From NCBI GenBank assembly GCA_015058145.1, contig SVCX01000001.1, forward strand, positions 1 through 64,000: a DNA stretch of 64,000 bases. Direction: 5' to 3'. Below are positions 1-9,781 of this stretch, in pieces. Both the position numbers and the translations under genes were made by a program. Source of the stretch: Clostridiales bacterium (GTDB lineage: Bacteria > Bacillota > Clostridia > Peptostreptococcales > Anaerovoracaceae). Position 1 is the first letter of the stretch, and each line of letters begins with the position of its first letter. The notes beneath the pieces were generated by a model. It was not told where the DNA came from, did not search any database, and saw nothing but the letters and a program-made list of their open reading frames with translations.

Positions 1-155
1 CCTCATTTGTCCAACTTCTGTTTTTGCCACCTTTAGGTCTACTCATATAACCACCTCCCTGAACAAATCCTAACATAAGAAAAGTAGACACGCTTTTTTA
101 CATGTCTACTTTCATCTTACTAGTTCAGCGCTATGCAGCCTTTTTTGTTTTTTGA

Positions 156-1670
156 TTATAATGCGATGCCGAGAAGGATCGATGCGGTCAGCAGGTAGAT
201 GCAGGATGATACCATGTCTGTGAGCGATGATATCATCGGCGTTGCCATGAGGGCAGGGTCTACGCCGACCTTCTTCGCCAACATCGGGAGCATACCGCCC
301 AGCAGCTTGGCGAATACGATGACCATGATCATGGACATGGCTACGGTCAGCCCGATCAGAGGAGGCTGTCCGTCGATGAGCGTGATCTTCAGGAAGTTGA
401 ATGCGCTCAGAACCACGCCGAGGATGATGCTGACGCGGAATTCCTTCCAGAGAATCTTACCGGCATCCTTAAGATCGACCTCGTCTACCGAAAGACCACG
501 GATGATCAGGGTTGCAGCCTGGGTTCCCGTGTTGCCGCCTGTTCCCATGAGAAGAGGAAGGTAAGCAACCAGTATGATGACCTGCGAGAGGACTTCCTCA
601 AACTGGGCGATGAGCGATCCTGTAATCATGAGCATGACTGTCATGAACAAAAGCCACGGAAGCCTGTTTCTAACATGTCTGAATACGCCGATCTCCAGGT
701 ATTCATCGTCCGGTTCGTTTCCGACGATACCACCCATACGCTCGATATCCTCGGTTGCCTCTTCTTCGATAACGCTCATGATGTCGTCGACGGTAACGAT
801 ACCGACCAGTCTGTTTTCATTATCCACGACAGGAACCGCCAGGAAGCCGTACTTCTTGAACACTTCGGCAACTTCTTCCTGATCGTCGTATACGCTGACG
901 TATACATAGTCTTTATGCATGAGATCAGAGACCAGCACATCTTCATCCGCAGTGACGAGGGCGCTGAGGGAAACGATGCCTTCCAGCTCTCTGCCGCCGT
1001 GTTTGACGTAACAGGTGTAGACCGTCTCGCTGTCCATTCCCTGCTGTTTGATGTGCGCGAGGGCTTCCTTGACCGTCATGGTCTCCTGGAGACTGATGTA
1101 ATCAGGCGTCATCAGACTTCCTGCGCAGTCTTCCGGGTAGTTGAGGAATATGTTGATCAGTCTGCGCTCTTCGCGCGGCGTCTGGTCGAGTATTTTATCA
1201 ACGATATTCGCCGGAAGTTCTTCCAGTACGTCGATTTTATCGTCGAAGTCCATCTCCTCCATAATGAAAGCGATTTCCTTATCGGTAATGCCGTCGATGA
1301 TACTGACCTGGTCATCGCCCGGCAGATAGGAGAACACTTCGACCGCGACGTTCTTCGGAAGCATGCGGAATGCAATGATCGCCTTATCAATACTGACTTC
1401 GTCAATGATTTCCTTAAAAATTTCAGAGATATCTACTTCGTTATAGGAAAGAAGGAGGGTTCGGGTATCAAAATAATCGCCGTTTCTGAGAAGTTCCAGT
1501 GCTTTCTCGGTATCTTCTTCAAACTGCTGATTTTTTGTCTCCATATCAAGAGCCATCTGGTCGGGATCTTCTATATTCGGGTCGTCGCCTTCAGCCAGCT
1601 CTTCATAGGCGGTATCATACAGCTCTTCGGCGTCGTCAAAGACTTCTTTTGTGTATTTTTCTTCAGCCAT
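156..1670 (-). CDS. mgtE: Magnesium transporter MgtE (N-domain, CBS pair, MgtE TM domain)
   Basis: Translation has the MgtE N domain, CBS domains (VYVSVYDDQEEVAEVFKKYGFLAVPVVD...) and C-terminal TM region with GTGGNTGTQAATLIIRG. Start refined to the ATG at 1670, preceded by GGAAAGGAGG. Confidence 0.95.
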   Translation of the reverse strand: MAEEKYTKEVFDDAEELYDTAYEELAEGDDPNIEDPDQMALDMETKNQQFEEDTEKALELLRNGDYFDTRTLLLSYNEVDISEIFKEIIDEVSIDKAIIAFRMLPKNVAVEVFSYLPGDDQVSIIDGITDKEIAFIMEEMDFDDKIDVLEELPANIVDKILDQTPREERRLINIFLNYPEDCAGSLMTPDYISLQETMTVKEALAHIKQQGMDSETVYTCYVKHGGRELEGIVSLSALVTADEDVLVSDLMHKDYVYVSVYDDQEEVAEVFKKYGFLAVPVVDNENRLVGIVTVDDIMSVIEEEATEDIERMGGIVGNEPDDEYLEIGVFRHVRNRLPWLLFMTVMLMITGSLIAQFEEVLSQVIILVAYLPLLMGTGGNTGTQAATLIIRGLSVDEVDLKDAGKILWKEFRVSIILGVVLSAFNFLKITLIDGQPPLIGLTVAMSMIMVIVFAKLLGGMLPMLAKKVGVDPALMATPMISSLTDMVSSCIYLLTASILLGIAL

Positions 1671-1919
1671 GATACGTTTTCCTCCTTTCCTGTGATATTC
1701 TGTGTTCCACACTTATTCAAGTATAACAAAACCACTCTTAAAATCAAAGAAAAAATGAACAGGTTTTTTGTATGCAGAAACGCATATTTATTACTTGTAT
1801 ACAGCAAATATCGTATATGAATTGCGTTGACGGAAATTTCACAAAGTGTTATCATGATTGGGCAAAGGACATTAAAATACTTTATAAATTAATTAATTTA
1901 AAAGAAGGAGAAACAGAAA

Positions 1920-3287
1920 ATGTCAAACTATGTAGAAAGAGTCATTGAGCAGTGCAAGGCTAACAACCCTGGCGAAGTAGAATTTCATCAGACTGTAGAA
2001 GAAGTACTGACTTCACTCAAGCCTGTCGTTGAACAGCACCCTGAGTATGAAGAAGCAGCTCTTCTGGAGAGACTGGTTGAGCCTGAAAGAGGCGTTACTT
2101 TCAGAGTTGTTTGGGTTGACGATGCTGGTAAAGTTCAGGTTAACAAGGGCTACAGATATCAGTTCAACAGCGCAATCGGACCTTACAAAGGCGGTCTGAG
2201 ATTTGCTCCAAACGTATATCCTGGAATCATCAAGTTCCTCGGATTTGAGCAGATCTTCAAGAACTCCCTGACTGGTCTGCCAATCGGCGGCGGCAAGGGC
2301 GGTTCCGACTTCGATCCTAACGGAAAGAGCGACGCTGAAGTTATGAGATTCTGCCAGGCATTCATGACTGAGCTGTACAGACACATTGGTCCTAACACTG
2401 ACGTTCCTGCTGGCGACCTGGGCGTAGGCGGCAGAGAGATCGGTTACCTGTTCGGACAGTACAAGAGAATCGTTGACAGATATGAAGGCACTCTGACTGG
2501 TAAGGGCCTGTCATACGGCGGACTGCTCGGAAGAGCTGAAGCAACTGGATTCGGTATCGTATGGTACGCAGAAGAAATGCTGAAGGCAAACGGCGAAGAC
2601 TTCAAGGATAAGGTTGTTGGTATCTCCGGTTTCGGTAACGTAGCATGGGGTGCTGCTTGGAAGCTGAAAGACCTCGGCGCTAAGTGCGTTACGATTTCAG
2701 GTCCGGACGGATACATCTATGACCCAGATGGAATCAGCACAGACGAAAAGGTTGCATACCTCCTCGAGCTGAGATCATCCGGTAAGAACATCTGCGCACC
2801 TTACGCAGAGAAGTTCCCTGGCGCTAAGTTCTATGAAGGCAAGAAGCCTTGGGGCGTACAGCAGGATGAAGGCATCAAGGTTGATATGTTCATCCCTTGC
2901 GCAATGCAGAACGACGTTCACATGGAACACGCTAAGCAGATCGTAGAAGGCGGCTGCAAGTTCTACTGTGAAGGCGCTAACATGCCTACAACGAACGACG
3001 CTCTCGAGTATCTCATCGAGAACGAGACAGCTGTTGGTTCCGCTAAGGCTGCTAACGCCGGCGGCGTTGCTTGCTCCTGCATCGAGATGGGACAGAACGC
3101 TGGCCACACTGTATATCAGCACCAGGATGTATATGATCAGCTGCACCAGATCATGATCAACATTTACAAGAACAGTGCTGCTGCTGCTGAGAAATACTAT
3201 GGCAACAAGAACCTGCTCGTACAGGGTGGTAACATCGCTGGATTCGAGAAGGTTGCTGCTGCAATGATGGAACAGGGTCTTGTATAA
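1920..3287 (+). CDS. gdhA: NADP-specific glutamate dehydrogenase
   Basis: 455 aa; YKGGLRFAPNVYPGIIKFLGFEQIFKNSLTGLPIGGGKGG and GFGNVAWGAAWKL; RBS AGAAGGAG upstream. Confidence 0.96.
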   Translation: MSNYVERVIEQCKANNPGEVEFHQTVEEVLTSLKPVVEQHPEYEEAALLERLVEPERGVTFRVVWVDDAGKVQVNKGYRYQFNSAIGPYKGGLRFAPNVYPGIIKFLGFEQIFKNSLTGLPIGGGKGGSDFDPNGKSDAEVMRFCQAFMTELYRHIGPNTDVPAGDLGVGGREIGYLFGQYKRIVDRYEGTLTGKGLSYGGLLGRAEATGFGIVWYAEEMLKANGEDFKDKVVGISGFGNVAWGAAWKLKDLGAKCVTISGPDGYIYDPDGISTDEKVAYLLELRSSGKNICAPYAEKFPGAKFYEGKKPWGVQQDEGIKVDMFIPCAMQNDVHMEHAKQIVEGGCKFYCEGANMPTTNDALEYLIENETAVGSAKAANAGGVACSCIEMGQNAGHTVYQHQDVYDQLHQIMINIYKNSAAAAEKYYGNKNLLVQGGNIAGFEKVAAAMMEQGLV

Positions 3288-3325
3288 TCAGGACTGCTGA
3301 TACAGCATAACAGAATGACTTTCGG

Positions 3326-3357
3326 GGACCGATGCTATCGCATCGGTCCTTTTTTTG
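3326..3357 (+). terminator. Rho-independent terminator after gdhA
   Basis: GGACCGATGctatCGCATCGGTCC-type hairpin followed by TTTTTTT. Confidence 0.9.
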
Positions 3358-3451
3358 CACGAAAGGGCAATGCCTATAATGCGTTTTTGCATTGTTAATA
3401 ATTTAATTAGCTAAATAAATGAAGCAACCGATGTTATAATAGGTGCGTAAT

Positions 3452-3480
3452 AATAATTACGTAATTATTGTTGGCAACAA
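3452..3480. promoter_or_regulatory. Candidate operator: two adjacent palindromes in the symporter leader
   Basis: Perfect 18-bp palindrome AATAATTACGTAATTATT (3452-3469) followed by TTGTTG-G-CAACAA (3468-3480), downstream of TATAAT at 3435-3440. Confidence 0.5.
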
Positions 3481-3518
3481 TTCGTTATCCCATCTGTTAC
3501 CGTTGAAAGGAGGAGGAA

Positions 3519-3713
3519 ATGATTTTTGGACTTGAACCCCACGTGTTCTTCGCATTCCTTTCGTGGCCAATCACCTACATTGTGATTGCAGTCATCATGT
3601 ATTTTGTTATGGCCAAACACGATAAGGAGGAAGAAGCCTGGGAGAAGGCTTACGATGAGTGGCAGGCGTCACTGAAAGACGGTAAAGCAGAAGAAGGGGG
3701 TGAGGTACAATGA
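3519..3713 (+). CDS. 64-aa single-TM protein, putative small partner of the downstream symporter
   Basis: RBS GAAAGGAGGAGG; hydrophobic segment SWPITYIVIAVIMYFVMA then a charged tail; ATGA overlap with the next gene. Confidence 0.8.
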   Translation: MIFGLEPHVFFAFLSWPITYIVIAVIMYFVMAKHDKEEEAWEKAYDEWQASLKDGKAEEGGEVQ

Positions 3714-5299
3714 TCGGCGGAGGCGTAACTGAATATGTTGTTCTGCTCATTTACCTCATCGGCATGATCGGTATTGGTGTTTATTGGGCAAAACACAGCA
3801 AGACTTCAGAAGATTATCTGCTGGGCGGACGTAAAATCGGATCCGTACTGACAGCGCTCACACTGCAGACCACTTCCATGTCCGGATACATGTTCATGGG
3901 AGGCCCTGCGCAGACATACAGAGAAGGATACTTCACTCTCTGGTATGCTGTCGGAGATGGCGGCGGAGCGATCTTCAACGTTGGTATCCTGGGTAAGAGA
4001 ATGAGAAGACTCTCATACTTCCTCGGATGTCTTTCACCAATAGAATACATAGAAAAACGTTATCCGGGCAAGGCGACAAGAGCAATCGCAGCCGTCATCG
4101 CCATCTGCTTCGTATATGGATACGTTCTGGCGCAGTTCCTGTCCGCAGGAAAGACCATGTGCGCGCTGCTGGGAGTTCCTCTTCCTGTAGCGATCATCAT
4201 CGGCGCCGGCGTAATTGTATTCTACACATTTGCCGGAGGATATCTGGCAGTTGCGTGGACAGACTTCATTCAGGGCATCGTAATGGTATGCTCCATGATC
4301 ATGATTTTCGTTCTCGCATGGGGTCAGGTCGGCGGACTCACAGGACTGAACGAGCAGCTGACTGCACTGGATCCTACGCTTACCGGTATGTGGGGTAAGG
4401 ATAACATGTACCAGGGTCAGTGGGGCGTTGTCGCAGGAGCGGTCGGCGTATATCTGATCGGTTACATGGGACTGCCGCACGTTGTCATCCGTCATATGGC
4501 GATGGAGAGCCCGAAACTGGCGAAGCAGACCGTTGTCATCGCAACTGTCTGGAACCAGCTGTTTATCTTCGTTCCATACATCATGGGACTGATGGGCATC
4601 CTGCTCCTGCCTAATATCGAGGACCCTGAAATGGTAGTACTGTCGCTGGCGTACATGCTGCTTCCTGGCGTTCTGGCTGCTATCGTACTCGTCGCAATCA
4701 TGTCGGCGATCATGAGTACTGCGGACGCACAGCTCATGCTCATGGGCACTATGCTCGGCCGTGATATCTATCAGAGATACATCAACAAGAATGCTTCTGA
4801 CAAGCAGCTGATGAATGTATCAAGAATCTGCATCCTGGCAGTTGGTGTCATTTCCGTTATCATCGCGCTGATTCAGCCTCCTGGAGTATTCCAGATTGTT
4901 GTATTCTCATTCAGCACGCTGGGAGCTTCCTTCCTGCCGTCCTATGTCGGAGCGGTTTGGTGGAAGAGAGGAAACACCCTCGGATGCTACATGTCTATGA
5001 TTTCCGGATGTATCGTTTCAATCATCTGGGAAGCTGCAGGACTCGCAGGCCCGACGGGAATGCACACGTTCTTCATGGGTATCATCGTATCCATTGCGGC
5101 TTACATCATCGGATCACTGATTGGCAAACCGCCTACAAAGGAAATGCAGGATCTGGTCGACAGAGCAGCCTGCAAGACCAAGATTCCAGCTGGATTTGCT
5201 ACCGTTAACTACAAGGACATCGCTCCTGAGACGAACGGCGTACTCACTTTCCTGAAGGAGTCATCCTACATGGAAGAAAGAGGTTTCCAGCCGGTATAA
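3710..5299 (+). CDS. Sodium:solute symporter (SSS family) permease
   Basis: 529 aa multi-TM protein; SEDYLLGGRKIG and LPGVLAAIVLVAIMSAIMSTADAQLM are SSS-family signatures. Confidence 0.92.
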   Translation: MIGGGVTEYVVLLIYLIGMIGIGVYWAKHSKTSEDYLLGGRKIGSVLTALTLQTTSMSGYMFMGGPAQTYREGYFTLWYAVGDGGGAIFNVGILGKRMRRLSYFLGCLSPIEYIEKRYPGKATRAIAAVIAICFVYGYVLAQFLSAGKTMCALLGVPLPVAIIIGAGVIVFYTFAGGYLAVAWTDFIQGIVMVCSMIMIFVLAWGQVGGLTGLNEQLTALDPTLTGMWGKDNMYQGQWGVVAGAVGVYLIGYMGLPHVVIRHMAMESPKLAKQTVVIATVWNQLFIFVPYIMGLMGILLLPNIEDPEMVVLSLAYMLLPGVLAAIVLVAIMSAIMSTADAQLMLMGTMLGRDIYQRYINKNASDKQLMNVSRICILAVGVISVIIALIQPPGVFQIVVFSFSTLGASFLPSYVGAVWWKRGNTLGCYMSMISGCIVSIIWEAAGLAGPTGMHTFFMGIIVSIAAYIIGSLIGKPPTKEMQDLVDRAACKTKIPAGFATVNYKDIAPETNGVLTFLKESSYMEERGFQPV

Positions 5300-5331
5300 T
5301 CACTGCTTAGCAGTAACACACAAAAATACGC

Positions 5332-5358
5332 AGGCCGGGCAAATTGCCCGGCCTTTGT
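5332..5358 (+). terminator. Rho-independent terminator
   Basis: AGGCCGGGCaaattGCCCGGCCT followed by TTGTGTT. Confidence 0.75.
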
Positions 5359-5398
5359 GTTATAATATCTTCGCTGACAATATAGAACGGAGTTTCAT

Positions 5399-5890
5399 AT
5401 GGAAATCAAATGTCTGAAAAACGGATTTAAGATGCAGGATGCCTACGAGCGTCTGTACAAGAGAAGCAAGCACTTCACTATTGAGAAGATGGACATACTT
5501 TTTTATCCTTATCTTCTCATGGAGTTTGACGTGAAATACAGAGGCAAACTCGAGCGGTTGTCCGATAAGGTTCTAGTCATGTGCGACATGTGGAAGGGCA
5601 TCTATTCCATGGCCAAATCCAGAGGCGAGTTCGTTATGACAGACGCCGATGAGAGCATACTGATTCCGGTCAAGATGGATAAGAAGAAAGTCATCGCCGA
5701 CGCTCCCCGCACGATATACGGCGAGATTCAGAAAGCGAAGCGTGTCCTCAACATCCCTGATATTGAGTATGTGAGCGATGAACTGATTTACAAGCCGTTC
5801 TTCATTGTGGAGTGTCTCAATGATGATAAAGAGGTCTTCCATATTCTGTTCGATACTGTAACAGGCGAATACAGCCTGCTGAATGCATGA
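5399..5890 (+). CDS. Hypothetical protein (163 aa)
   Basis: Intact ORF co-directional with and close to the next two genes; no recognised domain. Confidence 0.75.
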   Translation: MEIKCLKNGFKMQDAYERLYKRSKHFTIEKMDILFYPYLLMEFDVKYRGKLERLSDKVLVMCDMWKGIYSMAKSRGEFVMTDADESILIPVKMDKKKVIADAPRTIYGEIQKAKRVLNIPDIEYVSDELIYKPFFIVECLNDDKEVFHILFDTVTGEYSLLNA

Positions 5891-5899
5891 GGAAATCTA

Positions 5900-6223
5900 A
5901 TGGCTAAATATATTCCACCCATCGGGAGAGTCGTTGAAGGAAGTTACGACGGCAGTTTCGTCTACTGGCTCATCGAAAAGGACGAGACAGAGTATTTCGC
6001 TGTGAGCCCTAACGAAAGACTCAGAGTGGGGATTTTTGTTCAAATCGATGACAATCCTATCACGTTTGAAATACGCGACGGAGATATCGCCAGAATCGAA
6101 ACGAAGGACGAAGCATTTCTCCACGAGGATCTGGCCGTCTACACCAAGCATAGGGGGAAGCTGCTCCTGCGCGTGAACCGTCAGGCTGCGGAGAAACTGC
6201 GGTCCATGGCAGACAAAGGATAA
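5900..6223 (+). CDS. Hypothetical protein (107 aa)
   Basis: Tightly spaced between 5399..5890 and the NAD(P)HX dehydratase gene. Confidence 0.75.
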   Translation: MAKYIPPIGRVVEGSYDGSFVYWLIEKDETEYFAVSPNERLRVGIFVQIDDNPITFEIRDGDIARIETKDEAFLHEDLAVYTKHRGKLLLRVNRQAAEKLRSMADKG

Positions 6224-6227
6224 AACT

Positions 6228-7088
6228 ATGATACAGATTACTACAAGCTATGTGGAAAACATCATAACGGCCAGACCGAAGGACATGCACAAGGGACAAG
6301 CCGGGCGCGTCCTCTTTATCACTGGTTCCAAAGGCATGGCCGGCGCGGCTGTGCTGTCCGCCAGAGGCGCGCTCTATTCCGGCGCCGGGCTGGTCAAGGT
6401 TTCCGTACCGGATGAACTCTTCCCGATTCTTCAGATTTCCGTACCGGAAGCCATGTGTATCAGCAGAGAAGAAGCTGCAAAAGCAGACCTGGGCGTCTAC
6501 GACGCTATTTGCATAGGGCCAGGTCTGGGTGTCAGCGAGGGGAGCACGAGGCTCATCAATAGAGTCATTGCGGACTACAGCGGTCCACTGGTCATAGATG
6601 CAGATGGAATCAACTGCCTGTGCGAATATGACGTCAACATAGAAGTCTTTGAACAGATTAGAAACCGCGAAGGCGCAACCGTCTTCACACCGCATCCGGG
6701 CGAAGCTGACAGAATGCTTGGTGCCTTTGGACTGGAATCCTGGAGAGTGATGGGACGGGAGACTGCGGCAGCGTTATTGGCGGAGAAAACGGAATCCATC
6801 GTACTTCTGAAGGGGGCACCGACAATCATTGCGTCCGGGGGCGAACTGTTTGAAAACCCGACGGGTAATCCCGGCATGGCTACAGGTGGGAGCGGAGATG
6901 TGCTCAGCGGCATCATCACATCACTGCTGGCACAGAAGCAGCTGACCGCCTCAGCCGTTGACAGAGTGTGCGCTGCAGCCTTTCTGCATGGTTTGGCAGG
7001 GGATATCGCTGCGGAGAACATCGGAGAGTACGGCATGACGTCAGCTGACATCGCTGACGCGGTAGCAGCGGCCTTCAACGCCCTGTAA
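6228..7088 (+). CDS. nnrD: ADP-dependent (S)-NAD(P)H-hydrate dehydratase (stand-alone C-terminal type)
   Basis: GKAGRVLFITGSKGMAGAAVLSARGALYSGAGLVKV-type start, FTPHPGEADRM, NPTGNPGMATGGSGDVLSGII motifs. Confidence 0.92.
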   Translation: MIQITTSYVENIITARPKDMHKGQAGRVLFITGSKGMAGAAVLSARGALYSGAGLVKVSVPDELFPILQISVPEAMCISREEAAKADLGVYDAICIGPGLGVSEGSTRLINRVIADYSGPLVIDADGINCLCEYDVNIEVFEQIRNREGATVFTPHPGEADRMLGAFGLESWRVMGRETAAALLAEKTESIVLLKGAPTIIASGGELFENPTGNPGMATGGSGDVLSGIITSLLAQKQLTASAVDRVCAAAFLHGLAGDIAAENIGEYGMTSADIADAVAAAFNAL

Positions 7089-7123
7089 ATAACAAAACTA
7101 TTTGTGAATATCGTGTGAATTTA

Positions 7124-7155
7124 GGGGAACTCTTATTGTAATAAGGGTTCCTTTC
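7124..7155 (+). terminator. Stem-loop, probable terminator after nnrD
   Basis: GGAACTCTTATT-gt-AATAAGGGTTCC stem followed by TTTC. Confidence 0.55.
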
Positions 7156-7227
7156 ATGTATACTATATCTTGTTATAGAATGTGCAAATTTACTAAATGA
7201 CAAACAATATTTGGAGGAAACCAGCGT

Positions 7228-8055
7228 ATGGACATCAGAGAACTTGAAAAGACTGCACTCGATGTGCGCATTGGCATCATCAAGGCGCTCCACAATGCAG
7301 GCTCAGGGCATCCGGGCGGTTCGCTTTCCGCTGCTGACATTGTTACGGCGCTCTACTTTGAAGAGATGAACGTCGATCCGAAGGATCCGCAGATGAAGGG
7401 CAGGGATAAGTGTGTATTCTCAAAGGGCCACGCAGGTCCGGCGCAGCTATCGGCTATGGGGACTGCGGGGTTCTTCGATATGGATGATTTCACGACGAAT
7501 CTGCGTAAGATAGGATCGAAATTCCAGGGCCATCCGAACACGAAGATTCCGGGCATCGAGATGGCGACAGGTTCTCTGGGACAGGGATTCAGCGCTGCTG
7601 CCGGAATGGCCATGGCAAACAAACTGGACAAGGATCCCGGCAGAGTATACGCGGTCCTCGGCGACGGCGAGCTGCAGGAAGGCATCATCTGGGAAGCTGC
7701 TATGTCGGCGGCTCATTACAGCCTCGACAATCTGGTCGCCATCGTGGACCACAACGGCCTGCAGATCGACGGCAGGAACGATGATGTCATGAAAGTTTCT
7801 CCAGTGGGAGACAAATTCGCCGGGTTCGGATGGAACGTCATAGAAATCGATGGCCATGACATGCAGCAGATTCTCGACGCCTTCGCGAAGGCGAGAGAAT
7901 GCAAAGGCAGACCGACCGTCATCATTGCGGAAACAATCAAAGGCAAGGGCGTTTCATTCATGGAAGATCAGGCCGGTTGGCACGGCAAAGCGCCGGATGA
8001 TGAGCAGACGCAGCAGGCGCTTGGTGAACTGGAAGCAGCAAAGGCTGCCTTATAA
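7228..8055 (+). CDS. Transketolase, N-terminal subunit
   Basis: HNAGSGHPGGSLSAADIVTALYF; GDGELQEGIIWEAAMSAAHY TPP motif. Confidence 0.95.
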   Translation: MDIRELEKTALDVRIGIIKALHNAGSGHPGGSLSAADIVTALYFEEMNVDPKDPQMKGRDKCVFSKGHAGPAQLSAMGTAGFFDMDDFTTNLRKIGSKFQGHPNTKIPGIEMATGSLGQGFSAAAGMAMANKLDKDPGRVYAVLGDGELQEGIIWEAAMSAAHYSLDNLVAIVDHNGLQIDGRNDDVMKVSPVGDKFAGFGWNVIEIDGHDMQQILDAFAKARECKGRPTVIIAETIKGKGVSFMEDQAGWHGKAPDDEQTQQALGELEAAKAAL

Positions 8056-8066
8056 GGAGTAGAAAT

Positions 8067-8996
8067 ATGGCTGATAAAATTGCAACAAGACAAGCTTACG
8101 GCGAGGCTCTCGTCGAGCTCGGCAAAGAATACGACAATCTGGTAGTTATGGACGCGGATCTCTCTGGTTCAACCAAGACCGCCATGTTCGCCAAGGAGTT
8201 CCCTGAGAGATTCTTCAATATGGGTATTGCGGAGCAGAACATGTACGGTGCGGCTGCCGGTCTGGCTCTGAGCGGCAAGGTCGTCTGCGCAAGCACCTTC
8301 GCTATGTTCGCAACGGGCAGAGCTTTTGAAATCGTAAGAAACTCCATCGGATACACAGGAGCCAATGTCAAGGTCTGCGCTTCCCATGCGGGCATTACAG
8401 TCGGTGAGGACGGTGCAAGCCACCAGACCTTTGAGGATATCGCGCTCATGCGTACGATTCCCGGCATGACCGTGGTCAATCCGTCGGACGCTGTGGCGAC
8501 GAAGAAACTGCTCCGTCAGATCGTAGAGATGGACGGTCCGTGTTACTTCAGAGTTGGTAGGGCCGCCGTACCTGTATTCTATAGGGAAGATGATGAAATC
8601 ACGCTTGGTAAAGGCAACCTCATCCGCGAGGGAAAGGACGCCACTATTATCGCTACCGGCATTATGGTAAGCAAAGCCTACGAAGCGGCGGAAGCTTTGG
8701 CAGCGGAAGGTATCGACGCCAGAGTCATCGATATCCACACCATTAAACCGATCGATGAAGAGATCATCATCAAGGCAGCCTCGGAGACAGGAGCCATCGT
8801 CACCGCAGAGGAGCACAGCGTAATCGGCGGACTGGGAGACGCCGTGGCGCAGGTTGTCGTGAAGAATTGTCCGTGCAGGATGGCCATGGTAGGTCAGCTC
8901 GACACGTTTGGTGAATCCGGAAAGCCTGACCAGCTGCTGGAGAAATATCATATGACTGCAGCGGATATCGCAGAAGCAGTGAGAAAAGTACTGTAA
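8067..8996 (+). CDS. Transketolase, C-terminal subunit
   Basis: FNMGIAEQNMYGAAAGLALSGKVV; VTAEEHSVIGGLGDAVAQV. Confidence 0.95.
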   Translation: MADKIATRQAYGEALVELGKEYDNLVVMDADLSGSTKTAMFAKEFPERFFNMGIAEQNMYGAAAGLALSGKVVCASTFAMFATGRAFEIVRNSIGYTGANVKVCASHAGITVGEDGASHQTFEDIALMRTIPGMTVVNPSDAVATKKLLRQIVEMDGPCYFRVGRAAVPVFYREDDEITLGKGNLIREGKDATIIATGIMVSKAYEAAEALAAEGIDARVIDIHTIKPIDEEIIIKAASETGAIVTAEEHSVIGGLGDAVAQVVVKNCPCRMAMVGQLDTFGESGKPDQLLEKYHMTAADIAEAVRKVL

Positions 8997-9010
8997 AGGA
9001 GTAATGTTAC

Positions 9011-9781
9011 ATGATTGAGTTTGACCATGTAACGAAACGTTACAAATCTAACATTGGACTTGATGACGTTTCGGTAAAGATCAACGAGGGGGATTTCGTA
9101 TTCCTTGTCGGCCCGAGCGGCGCCGGCAAGTCCACTTTTGTGAAACTCATTCTCAAGGAACTTGACGCAGACAGGGGGAAGATAACAGTCAGGGGCAAAA
9201 ATGTCACTGCTATGTCTGCCAGGAACGTTCCGAAGCTGAGAAGGAATATCGGTATTGTGTTCCAGGACTTCCGCCTTCTGCCGAAGAAGACCGTCTATGA
9301 GAATGTTGCTTTTGCGATGGAAATTATCCATAAGCCGCGCAGAATCATCAAGAAGCAGGTTCCGCAGGTGCTGACGATGATGGGTATCGCCGATAAGGCT
9401 AATAAATACCCGGATGAGTTGTCTGCCGGAGAGCAGCAGCGTGTCGCCATCGCCCGCGCTATTGTTAACAGGCCGAAGATTCTGATCGCAGACGAGCCTA
9501 CCGGCAATCTGGATCCGGATACAGCATGGGAAATCATGCAGCTTCTGAATCAAATCAATCAGCTTGGTACTACCATCGTCATGGTCACTCACGCCAAGGA
9601 TATTGTAGACAAGATGGAGAAGCGTGTTATCGCCATTGAGAAGGGCCGCATTGTCCGCGATGAAAAAGGCATGTACGGATACAAGGAGGCGCTTGAAGAT
9701 GCGACCAGCGCTTTTGATACGATGCCGATGAATTCCCGCGGAACATTCAAGGCGGGCTTCCGGAGAGGAGGCCGCAGCTGA
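9011..9781 (+). CDS. ftsE: Cell division ATP-binding protein FtsE
   Basis: Walker A GPSGAGKST, signature LSAGEQQRVAIARAI, followed directly by ftsX. Confidence 0.95.
   Translation: MIEFDHVTKRYKSNIGLDDVSVKINEGDFVFLVGPSGAGKSTFVKLILKELDADRGKITVRGKNVTAMSARNVPKLRRNIGIVFQDFRLLPKKTVYENVAFAMEIIHKPRRIIKKQVPQVLTMMGIADKANKYPDELSAGEQQRVAIARAIVNRPKILIADEPTGNLDPDTAWEIMQLLNQINQLGTTIVMVTHAKDIVDKMEKRVIAIEKGRIVRDEKGMYGYKEALEDATSAFDTMPMNSRGTFKAGFRRGGRS

Noticed and set aside
675-1820. 381-aa plus-strand ORF antisense to mgtE
   Set aside because: Shadow of the mgtE coding frame; His/Asp/Phe-rich composition with no domain, and mgtE on the opposite strand is unambiguous.
1671-1919. M-box riboswitch upstream of mgtE
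   Set aside because: Only 249 bp between divergent mgtE and gdhA, AT-rich, and I could not identify M-box conserved elements.
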